Part shown: piece by piece, positions 26,276 to 33,789 of the stretch
Position numbering within the stretch: the stretch's first letter is position 1
How the letters are laid out: each line of letters starts with the position of its first letter
DNA from: Sphingobacterium kitahiroshimense
Lineage (GTDB): Bacteria; Bacteroidota; Bacteroidia; Sphingobacteriales; Sphingobacteriaceae
Length of the DNA: 64,000 bases
Assembly: GCF_025961315.1 (NCBI RefSeq)
Contig: NZ_JAOQNK010000001.1
Location: 4,960,001-5,024,000, forward strand
Reading direction: 5' to 3'
Made by a program: the position numbers and the translations under genes
The notes under the pieces: model-generated
What the model was told of the DNA's origin: nothing
Seen by the model: only the letters and a program-made list of their open reading frames with translations
The model's database searches: none

Positions 26276-27469
26276 ATGGCACAGAGACTTATTTTAATTT
26301 TATTACTATTCCTCATAGGAGATATTTATTTTTATCAGGCAATAATTACACTTTTTTCAAATCCGCTGATCCATGTCATTTATTGGCTTATTGATATTGT
26401 TGTACTGGGTGCTATTATAGTCACTATATTTTTGCGGAAACGTATTAGCGATATTCAGCGTTATGCATCGGGTTTGATCACAGCGATGTTGCTTATCTTT
26501 ATTCCAAAATTATTTTCTGTTCCGATTCTATTATTGGAAGATATTGGTCGACTATTCCGTAGTTTTCCGCCTAGGAATTTTTACGTCAGTGAACTTGTCG
26601 CAGTACTTGCTGGCATAGTCTTTTTGGCGATTATTTTCGGGCTGACTAGAGGTCGTCATTTTTATAGGGTTAGAAAAGAGATCTTGCATTTTTCAGATTT
26701 ACCCGAAGCTTTCGATGGTTTTACCATTACACAATTGTCCGACATCCATTCTGGTAGTTTAAGTAACATCAAAGGTGTACAGAAAGGTATTGATCTTGCG
26801 AATGCCCAAAACAGTGATCTGCTCTTATTTACAGGAGATCTCGTCAACAACATGGCTTCCGAGATGGATCCATGGATTGATCTTTTTACCACCTTAAAAG
26901 CCCCTTATGGGAAGTATTCTGTTTTAGGTAATCATGACTATGGTGATTATACCAAATGGTCCAGTACATCACTTAAAGAGGCAAATCTGATGCGTGTTAA
27001 AGAAATACACAGTGAGATGGGTTTCAAATTATTACTTAATGAAGCTGTCTTACTGCATAAGCATGGACAACGTATTGCATTAGTGGGGGTGGAGAATTGG
27101 GGCAAAGGCGGTTTCCATCAGTTTGGCAATCTCAATCAAGCAACAGCTGCTATACCTGCCGATTCCTTTAAGATCCTAATGTCTCATGATCCATCACACT
27201 GGGATGCAGTTACTGTAGATCACGCTAAACATGTTCACCTCACCTTGGCCGGTCATACGCATGGTATGCAGTTTGGAATTGAGCTTTTTGGTTTTAAATG
27301 GAGTCCTATCCAGTACTTTTATAAACAATGGGCAGGACTGTACCAACGAGACGGAAAATTTTTATATGTCAATAGAGGCTTCGGTTATCATGGTCTGAAA
27401 GGCAGGGTGGGCGTGTGGCCCGAAATCACAGTTCTTACCTTAAAACGTTCCACCGACCAAGTAGAATAA
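26276..27469 (+). CDS. Membrane-anchored metallophosphoesterase
   Basis: A 397-residue calcineurin-like phosphoesterase. Four hydrophobic helices occupy the first 130 residues. The catalytic domain carries the full two-metal motif set: LSDIHSGS (D-x-H), LFTGDLVNN (GD), LGNHDYGD (GNHD), MSHDPSHW and LAGHTHGMQ (GHTH). The family (YaeI/YkuE-like) includes phosphodiesterases acting on lipid or nucleotide substrates, with the domain probably facing the periplasm. It starts 71 bases after the kinase gene and could share its transcript. Confidence 0.9.
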   Translation: MAQRLILILLLFLIGDIYFYQAIITLFSNPLIHVIYWLIDIVVLGAIIVTIFLRKRISDIQRYASGLITAMLLIFIPKLFSVPILLLEDIGRLFRSFPPRNFYVSELVAVLAGIVFLAIIFGLTRGRHFYRVRKEILHFSDLPEAFDGFTITQLSDIHSGSLSNIKGVQKGIDLANAQNSDLLLFTGDLVNNMASEMDPWIDLFTTLKAPYGKYSVLGNHDYGDYTKWSSTSLKEANLMRVKEIHSEMGFKLLLNEAVLLHKHGQRIALVGVENWGKGGFHQFGNLNQATAAIPADSFKILMSHDPSHWDAVTVDHAKHVHLTLAGHTHGMQFGIELFGFKWSPIQYFYKQWAGLYQRDGKFLYVNRGFGYHGLKGRVGVWPEITVLTLKRSTDQVE

Positions 27470-27485
27470 ATGAGTTATTTGCAGT

Positions 27486-28079
27486 TTAATCTTTTCTTAA
27501 AATACCCTTTTCCACGCTTTCGTTGATGAGTTCTTCAGCATACTTCCATATCGTAGTAGATCCCTCATTAATGATTTTCTTTTTTTCGAATACCTTACTG
27601 TAATCAACATCAAACTCTTTCCAGGTTCCCCCATTATTTGAAGTGTTTTGCAAGAGAGGTTCCAATCGATCCATTGTTCTCGCAAACTTAGCTTCAGGAG
27701 TTAGACCTGCCTCAAATTCTTCCCATACTGCAATAAATTCTTTCGACTGTTCTTGAGGTAACAGTCCAAAAATCCGATTAGCAGCCAGTCTTTCTTGGTC
27801 TGTATTAACATGATTTTTTTGCATATCGTAGATGAAGGTATCTCCAGCGTCAATTTCAACAATATCATGGATCAGAACCATTTTTACCACTTTCAATACA
27901 TCAATTGGTTCGTTTGCATGTTCAGCCAAAATCAATGCCATCATCGCCAGATGCCAGCTATGTTCCGCATCATTTTCATTACGGTTACTATTGAACAATT
28001 TAGTTTTCCGTTGTATGTATTTGACCTTATCGATTTCTTTTATAAAATCAATTTGTTTCAATAAGATTTCAAAATCCAT
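27486..28079 (-). CDS. HD-domain phosphohydrolase (YfbR/HDDC2-like 5'-deoxynucleotidase)
   Basis: A 197-residue cytoplasmic HD-superfamily enzyme. The metal-binding set is His in NDAEHSWHLA, His-Asp in VLIHDIVEIDAGD and a later Asp in RTMDRLEP, as in YfbR and HDDC2 proteins, which dephosphorylate deoxynucleoside 5'-monophosphates. It is convergent with the metallophosphoesterase gene, with only 16 bases between the stops and no visible terminator. It is likely monocistronic. Confidence 0.88.
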   Translation of the reverse strand: MDFEILLKQIDFIKEIDKVKYIQRKTKLFNSNRNENDAEHSWHLAMMALILAEHANEPIDVLKVVKMVLIHDIVEIDAGDTFIYDMQKNHVNTDQERLAANRIFGLLPQEQSKEFIAVWEEFEAGLTPEAKFARTMDRLEPLLQNTSNNGGTWKEFDVDYSKVFEKKKIINEGSTTIWKYAEELINESVEKGILRKD

Positions 28080-28442
28080 TTTGACAGTGTTAAGAGATTG
28101 TCTTACAAAGATAGTTTAAATTATAAAAGTAATTCTTCTTGGCTCTTTGATAAATTATTAAGCATCATTTACTAAGTCATTTAGCCCTTTTCTAAAAAAG
28201 TTAATAATGCATGCATTTCATGTTAATATTGAATGCATACTTTATGACTTTACTCTATAGCTTTATAGGAAGAAAAACAATTTAATAATAACCAATTGCA
28301 GCTAATTAGCATCTATTTATTTTAAAAGTTGATTAGGCAAGCTATTAATAGATCAATTCGTATTGACACATTGATTGAACGATCTTCTATAATTTAAGAA
28401 AGTTGTGCTATCTGCAGTTTGTATTCAAAATATTTTTTAAAA
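28080..28442. promoter_or_regulatory. Divergent intergenic region with an AATGCAT repeat cluster
   Basis: About 360 bases between the HD-domain gene (minus) and the DUF5703 gene (plus). No gene is visible. A 12-bp perfect palindrome AATGCATGCATT is at 28206-28217, and another AATGCAT at 28232-28238 lies 14 bases further on. It could be an operator, but no regulator is identified. Confidence 0.4.
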
Positions 28443-30689
28443 ATGAGTAGACTCCGACTAACCATCTTGTTTATAGTTCAATTGCTGATATTCGAAGCGT
28501 TTTCGCAGGAAGAGAAGAATAACTATAAAATCATTTTTAATACACCATCCATCAACGAAACAGGTAATGTTCCAATTGGTAATGGAAGTCTAGGGAGTAA
28601 CGTCTGGGTAGAAGAGAATGGCGATCTATTATTATATCTCTCGCGTAATGATTCACATTCTGAATTACAACGGCTGTTAAAGTTAGGAGGGGTCAGGATT
28701 TCCTTTTCAGAGAGTCCTTTTTTTAAAGGGAAGCCCTTCCGTCAGGAATTGAATCTGAAAGAAGGAACATTAAAAATTCTAGCCGGGAAAAAAGGAGAGG
28801 AGTTAAATTTAAAGATCTTTATTGATGCAAACTCTCCTGTAATGTATATTTCTGGATACAGTGAAAAACCAGTTCAGGTGAAGGTGACTTTGGAAAACTG
28901 GAGAAAAAATAAACATGAGCTCAATATGGAAGAACTTGCTTCTACCTGGCTCTATAGAACCGGAGTTCCGGACGGGGCAGAAGCCTGGGAATCTGCAGAT
29001 GTGTTTCTTAAAAAACCACAAGCCCTTGTATGGTATCATCGGAATGCTTACAGCAGTGTGCCTGTGCACATTAAGAAACAAGGAATGGAAGACTATGCGA
29101 ATCAGATTATTGATCCCTTGAAGGATAATACTTTTGGAGGTTATATCAAAGCTTCAGGTTTAGTAAGTCTTTCTGATAGCGTTTTACACACCAAGAGACC
29201 ATTAAAAAACATTGATATTCGGATAGCCGGCTATACCCGGCAAACGCCTGATCCGGCAACTTGGGAAAAGGAAATTGCTGGATGGATTGCTCAGTCTCCT
29301 AGTCCTAAAAAAGCCTATGAACAAACCGCTAGGTGGTGGACAAATTTTTGGAATAGAGGATGGATTGATATCAATAATGGTTCTGATAGTCTATCAACGT
29401 ACACCCAGACTTATATTCTGTCTAAATATCAGATGGCCTGTCAGATGCGAAATGAATTTCCTGCTCGATTTCAGGGAGGAATTTTTAATGTAGATCCAAA
29501 GTATGCCTATTATGGACCTGATGTACGTCAAAAGAATTACTCGGCAGATTATCGATTTTATGGCGTGAATTACTGGTGGCAGAACGTGCGCTTTTTATAC
29601 CTGCCACAGTTTGCACAGGGTAATTTTGACATGATGAAACCGTTTTTTGATTTTTATATCAAGCAAGCGAAGACTTTTGAAGCCAGATCAAACAAATATT
29701 ATGGTGCATCAGGAATCTATATGCAGGAATGTATCAGTACATTCGGCTTACCGGGAATGGGCGATTTTGGATTGGAATCCGATGTATATTCTGAAGAATA
29801 TACAAAAGATATATGGCAGCAATGTTTAGAAATGTCGGTGATGATGCTCGATTATTATCACTATACTGGAGACGAAGCATTTTTAAAAACAAAAGCGTTG
29901 CCTTGGGCACGAAAAGCACTTCAGTTTTACAATACACGTTTTAAGAAAGATGAGCAGGGCAAGTTACATATTTTTCCAAGCCACGGATTAGAAACATATT
30001 GGACGGATGTTGTCAATGATATGCCTTCTACTGCCGGACTACATTATGTATTAGAAGAACTTTTAAAACTACCTCAAAGTACATTAACTCCTGAAGATAA
30101 ACAGAATTGGACTACTATGCTGTCCACTATTCCCGATCTGCCGAAGAAAAAGGATAGTCTTGGGAATGTTGTGGTGGACAATGCCGCTTTTTATAATCCT
30201 CAAAGAACAAATTATGAAGCACCGGATTTATATTGTTTATTTCCATTTCGGATTTATGGGATCCATAAACCCAATATTAAAGAAGTTGAGCGAGCCTATT
30301 TCAATATGCCCAATCCAGGTCGGGTATGCTGGTATCAAACAGGAATTTTTGCCGCTCGTTTGGGTCTTGCCACAGAAGCTGCCAAAGATATTAAAGCCCG
30401 TAGCGGTGCATATCTAAAAGGTTTTCGATTTAAAGGATACATGGATAGCCCGCACGATTGGAAACCAGATTATGACGGTGTTGGCAATATGATGAATACC
30501 TTACAGGAAATGTTGGTTCAATGTGACGGAGATAAGATTTATATGTTGCCGGCTTGGCCAAAAGACTGGGATGTGAATTTTAAAGTACATGCTTTTAAAA
30601 ACACTGTTATTGAAGGTACTTATAAAAATGGGAAAATGGAATTCTTGAAAGTGATGCCCGAAAGTAGGAGAAAAGATCTCATCTTTTAG
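28443..30689 (+). CDS. Secreted DUF5703 protein, GH95-like glycosidase fold
   Basis: A 748-residue exported protein with a signal peptide (MSRLRLTILFIVQLLIFEAF, then SQ). The N-terminal beta-sandwich (PSINETGNVPIGNGSLGSNV; LYLSRNDSHSELQRLLKLGG) is DUF5703-like. The long C-terminal (alpha/alpha)6-type region (MACQMRNEFPARFQGGIFNV; NYWWQNVRFLYLP; MDSPHDWKPDYDGVGNM) recalls GH95. The frame extends to a TTG at 28419, but the ATG at 28443 begins the signal. A fucosidase, galactosidase or rhamnosidase-like activity is possible. The family is not biochemically settled. Confidence 0.82.
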   Translation: MSRLRLTILFIVQLLIFEAFSQEEKNNYKIIFNTPSINETGNVPIGNGSLGSNVWVEENGDLLLYLSRNDSHSELQRLLKLGGVRISFSESPFFKGKPFRQELNLKEGTLKILAGKKGEELNLKIFIDANSPVMYISGYSEKPVQVKVTLENWRKNKHELNMEELASTWLYRTGVPDGAEAWESADVFLKKPQALVWYHRNAYSSVPVHIKKQGMEDYANQIIDPLKDNTFGGYIKASGLVSLSDSVLHTKRPLKNIDIRIAGYTRQTPDPATWEKEIAGWIAQSPSPKKAYEQTARWWTNFWNRGWIDINNGSDSLSTYTQTYILSKYQMACQMRNEFPARFQGGIFNVDPKYAYYGPDVRQKNYSADYRFYGVNYWWQNVRFLYLPQFAQGNFDMMKPFFDFYIKQAKTFEARSNKYYGASGIYMQECISTFGLPGMGDFGLESDVYSEEYTKDIWQQCLEMSVMMLDYYHYTGDEAFLKTKALPWARKALQFYNTRFKKDEQGKLHIFPSHGLETYWTDVVNDMPSTAGLHYVLEELLKLPQSTLTPEDKQNWTTMLSTIPDLPKKKDSLGNVVVDNAAFYNPQRTNYEAPDLYCLFPFRIYGIHKPNIKEVERAYFNMPNPGRVCWYQTGIFAARLGLATEAAKDIKARSGAYLKGFRFKGYMDSPHDWKPDYDGVGNMMNTLQEMLVQCDGDKIYMLPAWPKDWDVNFKVHAFKNTVIEGTYKNGKMEFLKVMPESRRKDLIF

Positions 30690-30779
30690 TTAGATGCCCC
30701 TTATAGAAATATTGAAAAAATCGAATCATAGTGCATGAATAGAGATAGTTTTAAAATACTAATTATTTATACACTTATG

Positions 30780-30852
30780 AAAAGCCACATCGCGTTGACT
30801 GTGAATAAAAAGAGTCTAACTCTTAGTGATACAACGTAGCGATGTGGCTTTT
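30780..30852. terminator. Long composite hairpin between convergent genes
   Basis: AAAAGCCACATCGC at 30780-30793 pairs with GCGATGTGGCTTTT at 30839-30852. The pairing is extended by GTTG/CAAC around a 3-base bulge and encloses an inner AAGAGT/ACTCTT hairpin (CTA loop). T-rich ends on both strands suit a bidirectional terminator for the DUF5703 and HAD genes, but the 45-base insert is unusual. Confidence 0.65.
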
Positions 30853-30862
30853 ATGGTTTTAA

Positions 30863-31531
30863 TTATTGCAGCGATATTGACGATGATGTCAAAATATCCA
30901 GCAGTTGCTTCGGTTTATCAATAATGAATGTTGCTCCATGTCGCTTTAATTCTTCGACTTCGCGAAAGCCCCATGAGACCCCGATTGCTTGCACACCAGC
31001 ATTTTTGGCAGTATCCATATCGACCGACGAATCACCGACATAAAAGCAATCATCAGGTTTTACGTTCAGTATATTGAGTGTATCGAATACAATATCAGGA
31101 TTGGGTTTAGCCGGATGTCCATTTCGATGACCCAATATCAGATCAAATGAAATCTCTGAAAAATATTTTGCCACCAATGGCAGGACAGCCTCATGATATT
31201 TATTAGATGCAATCGAAATCAAATAACCTGACGATTGCAGATCTTGTAATAATTGAATAATACCGGCATATGGTTTAGTATGGCTCTCGGCTTTTTCTTC
31301 GTAATATTTCTTAAATGCTGAAAGTAGGTGGGGTATAGTATCGTCTGTCCTCGCATCTTGAGGCAGTGCTCTTTCGATAAGCATTCGGACACCATTCCCT
31401 ACAAATTTCTTGTAAGATTCAAGAGGATGAGTTGGATAACCATATTGCTCAAGGATCATATTGCAACTATCACCCAAATCTTGTAACGTATCTAACAATG
31501 TTCCGTCTAAATCAAATATTATAATCTTCAT
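30863..31531 (-). CDS. HAD-family hydrolase, phosphoglycolate phosphatase-like
   Basis: A 222-residue cytoplasmic HAD hydrolase of subfamily IA. Motif I is FDLDGTLLDT (nucleophile Asp), motif II is ISIASNKYHE, the Lys is in HPAKPNPDIV and motif IV is YVGDSSVDMDTA. A helical cap lies between motif I and motif II, as in Gph-type phosphatases. It may remove 2-phosphoglycolate or another small phosphate ester. It reads towards the DUF5703 gene and appears monocistronic. Confidence 0.9.
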   Translation of the reverse strand: MKIIIFDLDGTLLDTLQDLGDSCNMILEQYGYPTHPLESYKKFVGNGVRMLIERALPQDARTDDTIPHLLSAFKKYYEEKAESHTKPYAGIIQLLQDLQSSGYLISIASNKYHEAVLPLVAKYFSEISFDLILGHRNGHPAKPNPDIVFDTLNILNVKPDDCFYVGDSSVDMDTAKNAGVQAIGVSWGFREVEELKRHGATFIIDKPKQLLDILTSSSISLQ

Positions 31532-31794
31532 GGGTTAAATCTAATAAAAATGATCTAAAAACAATTTTGTGTATGTAAGATTTGATTGCTATAGTGCTAC
31601 TTAAACATAAACGAATTTATACAAAGTATGGTCGATGGGCGTGGTCATTGATCCTTTCAGAAGTTTATTGATCGCACTCAATAGAAAGTAGAAATTAACA
31701 TAAAATCATAATAATTGGATAAAGCTCTTTTAAGTGAAGATTTCATATCTTCTTAAAGAAGTAAAGACTAACTTTAAAAAGATATTTTACAAGC

Positions 31795-32550
31795 ATGAAC
31801 ATTCAATTTTTACTCATACAAACTGGTTATTTAGATTCGGTCGATTTTATTACGCGAATTGCCATCGCATTTGCCTTAGGACTTTCAATAGGAGCAGAGC
31901 GTCAGTGGCGGGACAAGAGCGCAGGACTACGTACAAATGCGCTGGTATCCATTGGAGCCGCAGCATACATGTTGTTGTCTGTATACCTATATGGTGCCGA
32001 TGGTGGCGATCCAGGACGTATTGCAGCACAGATTGTGACGGGCATAGGATTTCTTGGCGCAGGTGTTATCATGAAAGATGGATTGACGATACGTGGACTC
32101 AATACCGCTGCAACGATTTGGTGTTCGGCCGCGGTCGGCACGTTATGTGGTATGGCCTTATATATCGAAGCTACTATTGTGACCGGCGCGATCCTGTTTA
32201 CTCATATTGCAATGGGACCTTTTAGTGATTGGTTAGGAGCATTAAAATCGTATAAAAGCAGAAAAGTACAGGAAGCCTTTTATTTAATCAAAGTAACCTG
32301 TAAAGTTGAAGATGAAACGGATATCCGGAGTCATATTGTTGGTCAGATTGAGAATAGACATACATATTTGCTACGATCTGTCTTACGCAATGTATCTGTC
32401 GAGAATGCAAACACAGTCATATTAAATGTAAAACTTTCCACCGTTGGTAAAAGTGACGATAAGATTGAAGAACTGATTTTTGAATTGACCAAAGTAAAGC
32501 ACGTTCAGGAAGCAAGTTGGTTTTATTTAGGTAATTCTATGGAGAATTAA
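31795..32550 (+). CDS. MgtC/SapB family membrane protein
   Basis: A 251-residue inner-membrane protein. The N-terminal half has four to five helices with the MgtC signature (LGLSIGAERQWRDKSAGLRT, GIGFLGAGVIMKDGLTIRGL, NTAATIWCSAAVG). The C-terminal cytoplasmic part (about 150-251) is an ACT-like regulatory domain. MgtC proteins affect magnesium homeostasis and envelope ATP synthase behaviour; SapB members are less understood. The 260-base upstream region shows no recognisable magnesium riboswitch. A 21-bp terminator follows. Confidence 0.9.
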   Translation: MNIQFLLIQTGYLDSVDFITRIAIAFALGLSIGAERQWRDKSAGLRTNALVSIGAAAYMLLSVYLYGADGGDPGRIAAQIVTGIGFLGAGVIMKDGLTIRGLNTAATIWCSAAVGTLCGMALYIEATIVTGAILFTHIAMGPFSDWLGALKSYKSRKVQEAFYLIKVTCKVEDETDIRSHIVGQIENRHTYLLRSVLRNVSVENANTVILNVKLSTVGKSDDKIEELIFELTKVKHVQEASWFYLGNSMEN

Positions 32551-32590
32551 ATCAGTGGTTTACTTTTTCATCGCCATATGTTCTTTTTGT

Positions 32591-32649
32591 AAAGTGTAAA
32601 AGAGATGGATAGTCAGACAGGATTATCCATCTCTTTTACACTTTTCGAA
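32591..32649 (+). terminator. Very strong intrinsic terminator after MgtC gene
   Basis: A perfect 21-bp stem pairs 32591-32611 with 32624-32644 (core GTGTAAAAGAGATGGAT). The loop is 12 bases and the T run sits at the end of the right arm. Confidence 0.85.
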
Positions 32650-32969
32650 TAATCAAAAACCATCTTTTTTTATCCTGAATTAGGGAATTCCCAAAGATAG
32701 AAAATCCACTTTCTTAATCAGTTCGCCATTATCATAATAGTTTTAGCTTTATTTAGGCTAAAAGCAATTCCTTCTCTGTAATATCACTGAACCTTATTTA
32801 TTTGCGCTGAAAATTACGCAATCGATTGATTTAATTTATTAGTTTAATATTTGAAACCATTTATTTATCTTTAAGTATAAACTTAAATTTTAATAACCAC
32901 CAGTGGATCTTTCTGAATCAAATAAGAATAGTCAAGAATTAGTTTGACCATTCTGTAATATCATGCATT
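32650..32969. other. Intergenic region upstream of the GLPGLI gene
   Basis: About 320 AT-rich bases without a gene. A 10-bp palindrome GGGAATTCCC is at 32683-32692; I saw nothing else of note. It should contain the promoter for the GLPGLI and TonB-type receptor pair. Confidence 0.4.
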
Positions 32970-33785
32970 ATGAAAATAATATTTTTTCCACTATTTTTTT
33001 TATTGTTTCAATTCACTGTTAAAGCTCAGGTCAAACCTGTGAAATTTGATACGAAGATACTTTATAAGTTTACCTATCAGAACGATAGTACCTCCAGTGC
33101 CTCGCGAAGAAGTGTTTTTACACAACTGACTATCGGTGAGCAAGAAAGTCATTTTCAGACCCTGTCAAAATTTAGAAGCGATTCAGCATTGGCGCTGCAA
33201 GAAGGTCGTAATATGTTTGTCTACACTTATGGTCGTATAGAGCCCAATAACTTTTTGATTGTAAAGCGGGGAGATGTTATTGCTACCTATGAACCTGTCA
33301 ACGGGATCAAATTAGATTGGAATAATGAACTGTCCTATTACGAAGAAAAGAAGGGGGATCTACAATGGGAAATGCATCCGGACACTGCTCATATACATGA
33401 TTTTGTTTGTCAAAAAGCAACAGCAGATTGGGGAGGGAGAAAATGGACAGCGTGGTTTACCATGGATATTCCTATTTCAGATGGACCTTACAAGTTTTGT
33501 GGACTTCTTGGTTTAGTGTTGTCCATATCAGATCAGGATAAGTTTTTTACATTCGATATAGCTTACATAAGTAAAGTAAATAGCGTCTCCGTTACTTTCG
33601 ATCAACTACGTCCAGATCTTGCTCTTCAAAAGACAACTAAAGAATCTTTTTATAAAGCGCGTAAAAACTTAAGAAACACGATGGCCGAATATGCGCTATT
33701 AACCGGTGCTAGATTATCTGACGCAAGTAAAGTCAATATCCGTGCAGAAATGAAAACAGATAATAACCACATCGAGCGGCATTAA
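32970..33785 (+). CDS. GLPGLI family protein
   Basis: A 271-residue exported protein with a signal peptide ending VKAQ. The family-naming motif appears in degenerate form as YKFCGLLGLVLSISD, followed by FTFDIAYISKV, with an upstream WTAWFTMDIPISDGPYKF stretch that is typical of the family. GLPGLI proteins occur only in Bacteroidota, have unknown function and are commonly paired with a TonB-type outer-membrane protein, as here (4 bases to the next start). They probably act in the periplasm or at the outer membrane. Confidence 0.88.
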   Translation: MKIIFFPLFFLLFQFTVKAQVKPVKFDTKILYKFTYQNDSTSSASRRSVFTQLTIGEQESHFQTLSKFRSDSALALQEGRNMFVYTYGRIEPNNFLIVKRGDVIATYEPVNGIKLDWNNELSYYEEKKGDLQWEMHPDTAHIHDFVCQKATADWGGRKWTAWFTMDIPISDGPYKFCGLLGLVLSISDQDKFFTFDIAYISKVNSVSVTFDQLRPDLALQKTTKESFYKARKNLRNTMAEYALLTGARLSDASKVNIRAEMKTDNNHIERH

Positions 33786-33789
33786 TTTA

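Noticed and set aside
31734..32225. 163-codon frame rich in Cys, Arg and Trp
   Set aside because: It overlaps the clearly recognisable MgtC/SapB gene in another frame on the same strand; its composition is not protein-like.
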